From Mumia xiangluensis (lineage in GTDB: Bacteria > Actinomycetota > Actinomycetes > Propionibacteriales > Nocardioidaceae), in contig NZ_WJYO01000001.1 in assembly GCF_010994095.1 (NCBI RefSeq), forward strand, positions 992,001 through 1,056,000: a stretch of DNA of 64,000 bases, in the 5' to 3' direction. Shown here piece by piece: positions 23,352 through 31,060 of the stretch. The notes beneath the pieces are model-generated. The model saw only the letters and a program-made list of their open reading frames with translations, ran no database searches and was not told the DNA's origin. The first letter of the stretch is position 1, and every line of letters begins with the position of its first letter. The position numbers were made by a program, and so were the translations under genes.

Positions 23352-23390
23352 GCTTCCAGCAAATGGAACTGCGTTCCATTTGCTGGAAGC
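23352..23390. promoter_or_regulatory. Perfect 39-base palindrome between divergent genes
   Basis: GCTTCCAGCAAATGGAAC (23352-23369) and its exact reverse complement (23373-23390) are separated by TGC. The core AATGGAAC-TGC-GTTCCATT resembles operators of TetR- or IclR-type dimers. It lies between the MFS start (23286) and the hydroxyacyl-CoA dehydrogenase start (23471). Confidence 0.75.
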
Positions 23391-23470
23391 CGGTTTGGAG
23401 TACCCGTCAGTAGTACGTACGGTCGACGGTGGGGCGTACGAGGTGTGCGCCTTCGTCATGAGGGAGAACC

Positions 23471-24316
23471 ATGGACAAGATCGGTGTGGTCGGCTGCGGC
23501 CTGATGGGTGCGGGCATCGTCGAGGTGTGCGCGCGATCGGGCGCACAGGTGATCGCGGTGGAGTCGTCGCCCGAGCGTGTCGAGGCCGGTCTGGCCCGGA
23601 TCACGAAGTCGCTCGAGCGCGCCGAGTCACGCGGCCGGATCGACAGCGCCGCCGCCGTCCTGGAGCGCATCGCCGTCGTCGAGGACATCAACGCGCTGCG
23701 TGACCGCGACCTCGTGATCGAGGCGATCGTCGAGGACGAGGCCACCAAGGTCGCCCTCTTCAAGCAGCTCGACGAGCTGGTCGAGTCGCCGGACGCGATC
23801 CTCGCCTCCAACACCTCGTCGATCCCGATCATGAAGCTCGCGGTCGTCACCAAGCGTCCTGACAAGGTCCTCGGGATCCACTTCTTCAACCCGGTGCCCG
23901 TCCTGTCCCTCGTCGAGCTGGTCCCGAGCCTGCTGACGAGCGAGAAGACCACGCTCGAAGCCCGCAGCTTCGTCGAGGGCGCGCTCGGCAAGCACGCGAT
24001 CCTCAGCCAGGACCGTGCCGGATTCGTCGTCAACGCGCTCCTGATCCCGTTCGTGCTGCAGGCGATCCGGATGCTCGAGTCGGGCTTCGCGACGGCCGAG
24101 GACATCGACGAGGGCCTGGTGCGCGGTGCCGCCCACCCGCAGGGCCCGCTCGCCCTGGCCGACCTCATCGGCCTCGACACGACGAAGGCCGTGGCCGAGT
24201 CGCTGTACGAGGAGTTCAAGGAGCAGCTGTACGCCCCGCCGCCGCTGCTCGCGCGCATGGTCGACGCGGGCCTGCTCGGGCGGAAGTCCGGTCGCGGGTT
24301 CTACACCTACGAGTAG
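23471..24316 (+). CDS. 3-hydroxybutyryl-CoA dehydrogenase
   Basis: The 281-residue protein has an N-terminal Rossmann domain (VVGCGLMGAGIVE) and the 3-hydroxyacyl-CoA dehydrogenase signature: Ser in SNTSSIPI, the catalytic His in GIHFFNPVP and Glu in LVELVPS, with Asn in VVNALLIPF. It oxidises (S)-3-hydroxyacyl-CoA to 3-ketoacyl-CoA with NAD(P). The start ATG follows GGGAGAACC. It stands alone downstream of a palindromic site, not in a beta-oxidation operon. A four-unit repeat array begins on the base after its TAG. Confidence 0.95.
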   Translation: MDKIGVVGCGLMGAGIVEVCARSGAQVIAVESSPERVEAGLARITKSLERAESRGRIDSAAAVLERIAVVEDINALRDRDLVIEAIVEDEATKVALFKQLDELVESPDAILASNTSSIPIMKLAVVTKRPDKVLGIHFFNPVPVLSLVELVPSLLTSEKTTLEARSFVEGALGKHAILSQDRAGFVVNALLIPFVLQAIRMLESGFATAEDIDEGLVRGAAHPQGPLALADLIGLDTTKAVAESLYEEFKEQLYAPPPLLARMVDAGLLGRKSGRGFYTYE

Positions 24317-24486
24317 AGGTCTCGATCACTTCGTGCCTCGACCAGCGGTGAGGTGGTAGAGGTCTCGATCACTTCGTGCCTCGACCAGCGTGAGGTGGTC
24401 GAGGTCTCGATCACTTCGTGCCTCGACCAGCGTTGAGGTGGTGGAGGTCTCGATCACTTCGTGCCTCGACCAGCGTTGAGGTGGTG
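24317..24486. repeat. Four-unit array of a 42-44 base repeat
   Basis: Four copies of a unit containing GGTCTCGATCACTTCGTGCC followed by TCGACCAGCG and TGAGGTGGT begin near 24318, 24361, 24404 and 24447. They fill the gap between the dehydrogenase stop and the stop of the convergent paralogue gene. There are no unique spacers, so this is not CRISPR. The CGACCAGCG end is shared with the repeat family at 54-56 kb. Confidence 0.92.
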
Positions 24487-25083
24487 TCACCCCCAGCGCG
24501 AGGCGAACCACGGCTGATGCAGGTCGAGGTACGACACGTCGGCCATCGCGGCCTCCATGTCGGCGCGTACCTCCTCCGGCATGTCCTGCTGCTCACCCCG
24601 CCGTGCCGACTCCTCGTCAGTGAAGGCGACGGTCTCGGTGAACGTGCCGTCGTCGGAGATCGCGAGCGTGGCGCCGATGATGTCCGGCCGGGCCTCGTGG
24701 AGCTGGTCGGTGTCGGTCAGCATCGACTTGAGACGGTCGGCGTCGGCGACCCTGCCCTGGATGACCTGCACGAACCCGGCGTCGTCCGAGCCGCCGTCGA
24801 GCGCGAGCGTGACGTCGGTGCAGTCGTGGAACTGCGGCTCGCTGTCGAACAGCCCGCGCGTCCGCTCCCACCAGTCGCTCTGCTCACGGCTGTCGGAGTT
24901 GGACCGTGCTGACTCCTCGGAGTCGAACCGTACGACGGCCACGAACATGCCGTCGTCGGTGAATCCGTAGGTGCCGCCGAGCCAGCCGACCACGTCGTCT
25001 GCGCGCTCGGTCCGCCACTGCTCCATCGTCGCGCGCATCTCGTCCTGCCGGGTGCACGGACCCTGGATGACCTGGATGAACAT
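24487..25083 (-). CDS. Conserved two-repeat protein, paralogue A
   Basis: The 198-residue protein has an internal twofold repeat: MFIQVIQGPC at residue 1 and FVQVIQGRV at about residue 104, each starting a roughly 95-residue unit likely to be a dimeric alpha/beta-barrel (ferredoxin-like) fold. Conserved blocks are GGTYGFTDDGMFVAVVRFDS, WWERTRGLF and the C-terminal HQPWFASRWG. I cannot assign a function; barrels of this type include small monooxygenases and stress proteins. It starts at ATG 25083 after AGGAGGCAG. A paralogue sits 23 bases upstream in the same direction. Confidence 0.8.
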   Translation of the reverse strand: MFIQVIQGPCTRQDEMRATMEQWRTERADDVVGWLGGTYGFTDDGMFVAVVRFDSEESARSNSDSREQSDWWERTRGLFDSEPQFHDCTDVTLALDGGSDDAGFVQVIQGRVADADRLKSMLTDTDQLHEARPDIIGATLAISDDGTFTETVAFTDEESARRGEQQDMPEEVRADMEAAMADVSYLDLHQPWFASRWG

Positions 25084-25106
25084 GTCTGCCTCCTGTGTCT
25101 CGGTCC

Positions 25107-25676
25107 CTATCCCCACCGGTTCGCGAACCACGGCTGCCTGAGGTCGAGGCGTCGTACCCCGTCCGCAGCCGGAGCCGGAGGGTTCTCGCCATGGCGGGCC
25201 GACGCCTCGTTCGTGAACGCGACCGTCTGGGTGAAGGTGCCCGACTCGTCGACGGCGAGGGTGGCGCCGATGATCTCCGGCCGTTCAGTGAGGATCTCCT
25301 GCATCTCCGCGGCCATCGCCTCGAGGTGGTCGGGGTCGTCAGCACGACCCTGGATCACCTGGACGAACCGCGCCTCTTCGAACCCTTCGTCGACGGCCAG
25401 CGCGACGTGCGAGCAGTTGTGGAACACCGGGTCGCCGTCGAAGAGGCGCCGTGTGCGCGCCCACCAGTCGCTGTGCTCGCGGGTCTCGGTGTTCTGGCGT
25501 GCGTCCTCGCTGGACCCGAACTGGACGACAGCAACGAACACGTCGTCGTCGGTGAAGCCGTACGTGCCGCCGAGCCATCCCACGACATCGGGTGCGCGCT
25601 CGTCCCGCCACTCCTCGATGGCGGCCCGCATGTCGTTGCGGCGGTAGCACTTTCCCTGGATGACCTGGATGAACAC
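25107..25676 (-). CDS. Conserved two-repeat protein, paralogue B
   Basis: The 189-residue protein aligns with its neighbour along its whole length: MFIQVIQGKC, GGTYGFTDDDVFVAVVQFGS, WWARTRRLF, FVQVIQGRA and RQPWFANRWG. The pair arose by tandem duplication and both copies appear intact. It is the first gene of the two-gene unit; its start ATG at 25676 lies after a 94-base gap from the thioesterase gene. No catalytic residue can be named. Confidence 0.8.
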   Translation of the reverse strand: MFIQVIQGKCYRRNDMRAAIEEWRDERAPDVVGWLGGTYGFTDDDVFVAVVQFGSSEDARQNTETREHSDWWARTRRLFDGDPVFHNCSHVALAVDEGFEEARFVQVIQGRADDPDHLEAMAAEMQEILTERPEIIGATLAVDESGTFTQTVAFTNEASARHGENPPAPAADGVRRLDLRQPWFANRWG

Positions 25677-25770
25677 AAGGGCTCGCCTCCGGCGGTCGAT
25701 GGGGAGGACCCTTCGAAACTACCGTTTCGCCCGCCCCGTTGGAAGGGGAGGCTGAACCGCCGGCCGAGGC

Positions 25771-26640
25771 TCATCGCTGCGGACGGACCAGCGCCTCCTG
25801 CGAGACCTGGCAGACCGCGTCGCCCGAGGTGTCGAACACCGCGGCGTTGATCAGCGCTCGACCGGCGTGCGCCATCGGCGTGGTGTGCTCGAACAGCAGC
25901 CACTCGTCCGATCGCAGGTCACCGCGGAACCACAGGGTGTGGTCGAGCGAGACGGCCCACCAGTCGGCCGCCATGGTCCGCTCGTGCCCGGTGACCGCTC
26001 CGTGCGGGGCGACCGCGGTGGCCATCAGCATCAGGTCGCTGGCGTACGCGAGCGCGGCCCGGTGCACGAGGGGGTCGTCGGGCAGCCGGTCGCTGGCGCG
26101 CATCCAGATGTTGCGCGGCGCGACCGCCGAGTGCGGCACGCGGTCGTTCTCGTCGATCGGTGCGACGCGCACCTCGATCGCGGTGAACCCGTCCCAGAAC
26201 TCGCCGAGACCGCCGTCGTCCTCGGCGAGCACCTGCAGGGGAACACTGTCCTCCGGTCCGACCACCGCCGGCGCGGGGCGTTCGTGCCGGACGCCGTCGT
26301 CGTCGGTCGCCGACGACACGATCGTCCGGCAGACGAGCCGCTCGTCCTGCCACGCGCTGACCTCGTGCACGGAGAGCCGGCGGCCGTCGCGCAGGGACTC
26401 CACGGAGAAGCGGACCGGCACGTGCGACACGCCTGGCCGGAGGAACGCCGTGTGCGACGAGTGGACCCGCTTGCCCGCGCCCGCCGACCGGCCCGCCGCA
26501 ACGATCGATTGGGCGACGAGCTGCCCGCCGAACAGCTGCGGGAGGGGGATCACGTCGCTGCCTCCGACCCAGGTGTCCGGACCGGCCTGCTCGAGGTCGA
26601 AGAGGCCTGCGAGGGTGCCCTCCGACTGGGCTGTCGTCAT
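25771..26640 (-). CDS. Acyl-CoA thioesterase, TesB type
   Basis: The 289-residue double hot-dog protein has the TesB features LPQLFGGQLVAQSIVAA (first half), HSSHTAFLRPG, and in the second half SLDHTLWFRGDLRSDEWLLF plus the C-terminal SQEALVR. The Asp of the second hot dog (SLDHTLWF) is the conserved catalytic Asp. It hydrolyses acyl-CoA to the free acid and CoA. ATG 26640 overlaps the stop of the DUF1295 gene by four bases, so the two are co-transcribed. Confidence 0.93.
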   Translation of the reverse strand: MTTAQSEGTLAGLFDLEQAGPDTWVGGSDVIPLPQLFGGQLVAQSIVAAGRSAGAGKRVHSSHTAFLRPGVSHVPVRFSVESLRDGRRLSVHEVSAWQDERLVCRTIVSSATDDDGVRHERPAPAVVGPEDSVPLQVLAEDDGGLGEFWDGFTAIEVRVAPIDENDRVPHSAVAPRNIWMRASDRLPDDPLVHRAALAYASDLMLMATAVAPHGAVTGHERTMAADWWAVSLDHTLWFRGDLRSDEWLLFEHTTPMAHAGRALINAAVFDTSGDAVCQVSQEALVRPQR

Positions 26641-27470
26641 CCGGCGACCTTGCCTGCCGTCGCCGTACGCCGCGGGGGACGGGGGAAGAACCCGCTGGTG
26701 CGTGCCACGTACTCGTCGTACGCCGCTCCCTTGCTGCGGCGCATGCCCTTCTCCAGGAGCGCCTTGCCGCTGAACCGCAGGAGCAGGACGGTCATCACGA
26801 TCGGCGAGATCACGGTGACGATGCCGATCGGGTGCCCGAGTGCGAGCAGCCACAGGCCGAACCACACGCAGGAGTCGCCGAAGTAGTTCGGGTGCCGCGT
26901 CCACGCCCACAGGCCGCGGTCCATGATCTTGCCGGCGTTCGCCGGGTCAGCCTTGAAGCGCTTGAGCTGCCAGTCGCCGATCGCCTCGAACGAGAAGCCC
27001 ACGAGCCAGACCAGGATGCCGAGCGTGCCGAGGATGCCCAGCGACGAGCTCTCGTACATCGCCACCTGCACGGGGAGGGACACGACGAACAGCAGGACGC
27101 CCTGGAGCCCGTAGATCTTGCGGATCAGGTAGCCGACGAGCGAGCCGGTCTGGTGACGCATCAGCGCGGTGTAGCGCTTGTCCTCGCCGTGGCCGCGGTT
27201 GCGGTTGCCGATGTAGATCCCGAGGCGCAGACCCCACGCGGCGGTGAGGAGGAGGACCACGAGCCTGCGGGTGTCGTCGCCGGAGGACGACGCCGAGACG
27301 AGGTAGGAGACCAGGGCGACCACGACGAAGCCGGGGCCCCAGAAGATGTCGATGATCGACTGGTTCTTGATCGCGATCGCGGTGGCCATGATGGCGCCCA
27401 TCAGGACGAGCACGGCCGCGGCGCTCACGATCAGGTTCAGGGCGAGATCGCCCCAGGGGAAGTCGGACAT
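26637..27470 (-). CDS. DUF1295 / steroid 5-alpha-reductase-like membrane protein
   Basis: The 277-residue protein with about seven membrane spans carries the family signature GLWAWTRHPNYFGD near its C-terminal third, plus IIDIFWGPGFVVVAL at the first spans. The family is related to steroid 5-alpha-reductases and isoprenylcysteine methyltransferases, but the bacterial DUF1295 reaction is not known. It is the first gene of an operon with the TesB thioesterase, which hints at lipid or acyl-chain work (inference). Confidence 0.85.
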   Translation of the reverse strand: MSDFPWGDLALNLIVSAAAVLVLMGAIMATAIAIKNQSIIDIFWGPGFVVVALVSYLVSASSSGDDTRRLVVLLLTAAWGLRLGIYIGNRNRGHGEDKRYTALMRHQTGSLVGYLIRKIYGLQGVLLFVVSLPVQVAMYESSSLGILGTLGILVWLVGFSFEAIGDWQLKRFKADPANAGKIMDRGLWAWTRHPNYFGDSCVWFGLWLLALGHPIGIVTVISPIVMTVLLLRFSGKALLEKGMRRSKGAAYDEYVARTSGFFPRPPRRTATAGKVAG

Positions 27471-27500
27471 GGGTGTGGTGTTCGCTCTCGCTCGGTGGGG

Positions 27501-28406
27501 TCAGACCAGGTCGGCGGCGAAGCCCTGGAAGGCTGCCTGTGCTTCGGGATACGTGTGCTGCTCGCCGGCGCGGCTCTCGTCCACGAGGGCGGCAAGCGTC
27601 TCGGGGTCGAGCGGCCCGTCGGGGATCCGTACGGTGCCGTGCTCGACGGAGTCGGCGACGCGGATGCCCGCAGCGCCCGCGACGACCACCTGGCCGTTGA
27701 GGGTCGATCGGGGGTCGACCAACGCGGAGGCGATCGGCGCGACGGACTCCGACGTCATCACCTCGGCGTAGCGGGGATCCATCCCTGCCTCGGTCATCTG
27801 CGTCGTCGCGTACGGGAGGAGGACGTTCGTCAGGACGCCTCGACGTGCACCCTCGACGGCGACCGTACGACCGAGCGCGATGACCGCGCCCTTGCTGGCG
27901 GCGTACGCGGAGACCGTCGGCTCGCCGTGGAGCCCCGCGGTCGAGGCGACGAGCAGGATGCGTCCGGAGCGTGCCTCGCGCATGACCTTGAGTGCCGCGG
28001 CCGCGACGAGCGCGGTGCCGGTGACGTTCACGCCGAGCACCTGGGCCAGGTTCTCGGGTGTCGTGCTGTGGAACATCTGTGGACTGCTGATCCCGGCGCT
28101 CGTGACGCAGATGTCGAGGCGGCCCCAGCGCGAGACGGCGGTCTCGACGAGGCGTGTCGCCGTCTCGGGCTCTTCGACGGCGCCGTAGTCGGCCACCGCG
28201 GTGCCGCCCGCGGCCTCGATCTCGTCGACCACGTAGTCGGCGGCGCTCCGGCCGTCTGCGTCGACGACCCGGTTGCGGTTGTTGACGACGACCGCGGCAC
28301 CGCGCGCGGCGAGGTCGAGGGCGAAGGCCCGTCCGAGGCCCTTCCCGCCGCCGGTGACGATGGCGACCTGGCCGTCCAGCGGACGGGCGCTCACGCTGCC
28401 GCTCAT
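27501..28406 (-). CDS. Short-chain dehydrogenase, (3R)-hydroxyacyl-CoA dehydrogenase-like
   Basis: The 301-residue SDR has the cofactor loop TGGGKGLG (18-25), the segment VVVNNRNR...ADYVVDEIEAAGG typical of the dehydrogenase part of MFE-2-type enzymes, and the active-site Ser, Tyr and Lys (LVAST, SAYAASKGA). The longer open frame to 28625 is rejected because the ATG at 28406 overlaps the thiolase stop by four bases (ATGA) and gives the normal N-terminus. With the thiolase upstream it should carry out the last two steps of a beta-oxidation-like cycle. Confidence 0.88.
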   Translation of the reverse strand: MSGSVSARPLDGQVAIVTGGGKGLGRAFALDLAARGAAVVVNNRNRVVDADGRSAADYVVDEIEAAGGTAVADYGAVEEPETATRLVETAVSRWGRLDICVTSAGISSPQMFHSTTPENLAQVLGVNVTGTALVAAAALKVMREARSGRILLVASTAGLHGEPTVSAYAASKGAVIALGRTVAVEGARRGVLTNVLLPYATTQMTEAGMDPRYAEVMTSESVAPIASALVDPRSTLNGQVVVAGAAGIRVADSVEHGTVRIPDGPLDPETLAALVDESRAGEQHTYPEAQAAFQGFAADLV

Positions 28407-29617
28407 GCGTCGACCAGCCGCTCGACCAGGACGGCGACGCCGAGACCTGCTGCGCCGCTGACCGCGGCGACGCCGTACCGGCCGTCGCGGCGCTCGAGCT
28501 CCTCGACGCAGCTGCCGACGAGGATGGCGCCCGTGGCGCCGAACGCGTGGCCCATGGCCATGGTTCCTCCGTTGGGGTTCATCCGGTCGGGGCCGGCGTC
28601 GAGGTCGCGGCGGAAACGCAGGCACAGCGCCGAGAAGGCCTCGGCGAACTCGAAGACGTCGATGTCGGACGGTCGCAGGCCGGCGCGGGCGATGACGGTC
28701 TCGACGGCGGTCTGCCCCGCGGTGAGCATCAGCACCGGGTTGACGGAGGTGGAGGCGGCGCCGATCACGCGCGCCCGTGGCCGCAGACCGGTGCGCTCGG
28801 CTGCTGCGTGGTCACCGATCAGGAGGAGCGCGGCGGCGTCGGCCATCGCCGGGGAGGTGCCGACGGTGTGGAGGTGCTCGATGGCGTCGACGACCGGGTA
28901 CGCGCCGAGGGCGATGGCGTCCTGGCCCTGGGCGCCGAGCTCGGCGAAGGCGGGCGGAAGCTCGGCGAGGCCCTCGAGCGTGGTGCCCGGTCGTACGAGC
29001 TCGTCGTGGTCGAGACCCGGGCTGGACTCGGTCGGGCGGATCGGGATCAACGAGCCCGCGAACGCGCCGGCGGCCTGGGCGGCTGCTGCCTTGGTCTGCG
29101 TCTCGAGCCCGTACGCATCGAGCTCGGCGCGGGTGAAGCCTTCGATCGTCGCGTTCAGGTCGGCGGCGACTCCCATGTGGACGGAGCCGATGCGCTTGAT
29201 GGTGGCCGGGTCGCTCCACAGCGGGCCGCGGTCGACGAACATCGGCACGCGGGAGACGCTCTCGACGCCGCCGGCGACGGCCAGCGAGAGGTCGCCAGCG
29301 CGGACGCGTGCGGCGGTCTGGCCGACAGCGTCGACGCCGGACGCGCAGAAGCGGTTGATGGTGGCACCCGGGACGTCGTCGCCCCAACCGGCGAGGAGCG
29401 CGGCGGTCCGCGCGATGTTCGAACCCTGCTCGTCGACCTGCGACGCACAGCCCAGGGTCACGTCGTCGACACCCGCAGGGTCGATCCCGGTCCGCTCGAC
29501 GAGCGCATTCTGGAGGTGGACCACGAGGTCGGTCGGGCTCTGGGAGTGCAGGGATCCCTTCGGGGACGCCTTGCCCCGTGGGGTGCGGACGTAGTCAAGG
29601 ACGAGTGCCTCAGCCAT
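28403..29617 (-). CDS. Thiolase (acetyl-CoA acetyltransferase family) with altered active site
   Basis: The 404-residue thiolase has the acyl-accepting Cys91 (INRFCASG) and His357 (MAMGHAFGATGA). Two canonical residues are changed. The NEAF motif reads AEAF, and the second catalytic Cys of the C-terminal CxGGG motif is Ser387 (VAAVSGAAGLG). Classical thiolases use that Cys as the base for condensation or thiolysis. The enzyme may act on an unusual acyl-CoA or be less active. It starts at ATG 29617 and is divergent from the SCP-x-like thiolase; its SDR partner follows with a four-base overlap. Confidence 0.9.
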   Translation of the reverse strand: MAEALVLDYVRTPRGKASPKGSLHSQSPTDLVVHLQNALVERTGIDPAGVDDVTLGCASQVDEQGSNIARTAALLAGWGDDVPGATINRFCASGVDAVGQTAARVRAGDLSLAVAGGVESVSRVPMFVDRGPLWSDPATIKRIGSVHMGVAADLNATIEGFTRAELDAYGLETQTKAAAAQAAGAFAGSLIPIRPTESSPGLDHDELVRPGTTLEGLAELPPAFAELGAQGQDAIALGAYPVVDAIEHLHTVGTSPAMADAAALLLIGDHAAAERTGLRPRARVIGAASTSVNPVLMLTAGQTAVETVIARAGLRPSDIDVFEFAEAFSALCLRFRRDLDAGPDRMNPNGGTMAMGHAFGATGAILVGSCVEELERRDGRYGVAAVSGAAGLGVAVLVERLVDA

Positions 29618-29635
29618 AGGGGCTCCTTCTCGGGC

Positions 29636-29714
29636 GTTGTCACGGGGGGTGACAACGTCGGCAATGTGATCTAGCGCGCTTCAACTGGTGGTGTAACTCT
29701 GTTAGTTGTAGTAC
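29636..29714. promoter_or_regulatory. Divergent promoter region with inverted repeat and shared 22-base motif
   Basis: GTTGTCAC (29636-29643) and GTGACAAC (29649-29656) form an inverted repeat with a five-base G spacer, 19 bases upstream of the thiolase start. At 29693-29714 lies a 22-base motif (GTAACTCTGTTAGTTGTAGT plus AC) that matches 15 of 22 bases of the element at 39734-39755 in the island's other divergent promoter. Both regions are unusually AT-rich here. Confidence 0.55.
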
Positions 29715-29783
29715 GGTTAGGCAGCAGTTGGCAACCCGGCGCGGGCTCGCGTCTCGCCGGAGACTGAAGAGATGGAGCGACAG

Positions 29784-31010
29784 ATGAGCGACAGTGACGT
29801 CTGGGTCCTCGGTGGCTACCAGAGCGACTTTGCCCGAAACCTCACTCGTGAAGGCCTCGATTTCGCCGACCTGACGCGCGAGGTCGTCGACGGCACGCTC
29901 GCCGCCGCCGCCATCGACGGCTCTGCCATCGGTGTCGTGCACGTCGGCAACGCGTTCGGGCAGCTCTTCGCCCACCAGGGACAGCTCGGGGCGATGCCGG
30001 CGACCGTCCGTGAAGACCTCTGGGGACTTCCGGCCTCGCGCCACGAGGCCGCGTGCGCCTCCGGCAGCATCGCCGCCCTCGCCGCGATGGCCGACCTTCG
30101 CGCGGGGTCGTACGACGCAGCACTCGTCGTTGGCGTCGAGCTCGAGAAGACCGTGTCCGGTGACGCCGCCGCCCACAACCTCGGTGCCGCCGCCTGGGCA
30201 GGGCACGAGGGCGAGGACGCCACGTTCATGTGGCCGTACATGTTCGCGCGTGTCGCCGACGAGTACGACCGTCGCTACGGTCTCGACGACGCGCACCTGC
30301 GCGCGATCTCCCAGCTCAACTTCGACAACGCCCGTCGCAACCCCCTCGCGCAGACCCGCGGCTGGGACGTCCCGGACCTCGCGGCGAACGGGCTCGACGA
30401 CGACGTCAACCCGGTCATCGAGGGCCGCGTACGTCGGTTCGACTGCAGCCAGATCACCGACGGCGGCGCCGGGGTCGTGCTCGTCAACGACGCCTACCTC
30501 CGCAACCACCCCGAGGCCCGTCCGATCGCCCGCATCGACGGATGGGGCCACCGTACGGTCGGCCTGGGTCTGCAGCGCAAGCTCGAGATCTCGGCGGACC
30601 AGCCGTACGTGATGCCGCACCTGCGTCAGACCGTCCTCGACGCGTTCGACCGCGCCAAGGTCACGCTCGACGACCTGGACGGCCTCGAGACCCACGACTG
30701 CTTCTCGCCGAGCGAGTACGTCGCCATCGACCACATCGGCCTCACCGGACCGGGTGAGTCGTGGAAGGCGATCGAGAACGGCGACATCGCACCCGGCGGC
30801 GTCCTCCCGATCAACCCCAGCGGCGGCCTCATCGGCGGCGGCCACCCCGTCGGCGCGAGCGGCGTCCGGATGCTGCTCGACGCGGCCAAGCAGGTCAGCG
30901 GCACCGCCGGCGACTACCAGGTCGAGGGCGCCCGTCGCTTCGGCACGCTCAACTTCGGCGGAAGCACCGCGACCACCGTCAGCCTCGTCGTCGGCGCCGT
31001 CCCGGACTGA
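29784..31010 (+). CDS. SCP-x-like thiolase / acetyl-CoA acetyltransferase
   Basis: The 408-residue protein is of the SCP-x/lipid-transfer type: nucleophile Cys91 in AACASGSIA, LETHDCFSPSEY and the C-terminal GGGHPVGASG His motif. Such thiolases cleave branched or bulky 3-ketoacyl-CoA, for example from sterol side chains or terpenoids. The ATG at 29784 has GGAGCGAC upstream; an ATG at 29772 would add four residues. It begins the plus-strand arm of the catabolic island and is followed by the carotenoid oxygenase gene. Confidence 0.92.
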   Translation: MSDSDVWVLGGYQSDFARNLTREGLDFADLTREVVDGTLAAAAIDGSAIGVVHVGNAFGQLFAHQGQLGAMPATVREDLWGLPASRHEAACASGSIAALAAMADLRAGSYDAALVVGVELEKTVSGDAAAHNLGAAAWAGHEGEDATFMWPYMFARVADEYDRRYGLDDAHLRAISQLNFDNARRNPLAQTRGWDVPDLAANGLDDDVNPVIEGRVRRFDCSQITDGGAGVVLVNDAYLRNHPEARPIARIDGWGHRTVGLGLQRKLEISADQPYVMPHLRQTVLDAFDRAKVTLDDLDGLETHDCFSPSEYVAIDHIGLTGPGESWKAIENGDIAPGGVLPINPSGGLIGGGHPVGASGVRMLLDAAKQVSGTAGDYQVEGARRFGTLNFGGSTATTVSLVVGAVPD

Positions 31011-31060
31011 CCGCCACCTGCCACCACGGGCCGTACGCACCCCCACGTTGAAGGAGAACC

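Noticed and set aside
24317-24486. Possible CRISPR array
   Set aside because: The units follow each other without unique spacers and there are no cas genes.
28407-28625. Longer N-terminus for the SDR gene
   Set aside because: Arg-rich antisense of the thiolase C-terminus; the ATG at 28406 overlaps the thiolase stop and gives the standard SDR start.
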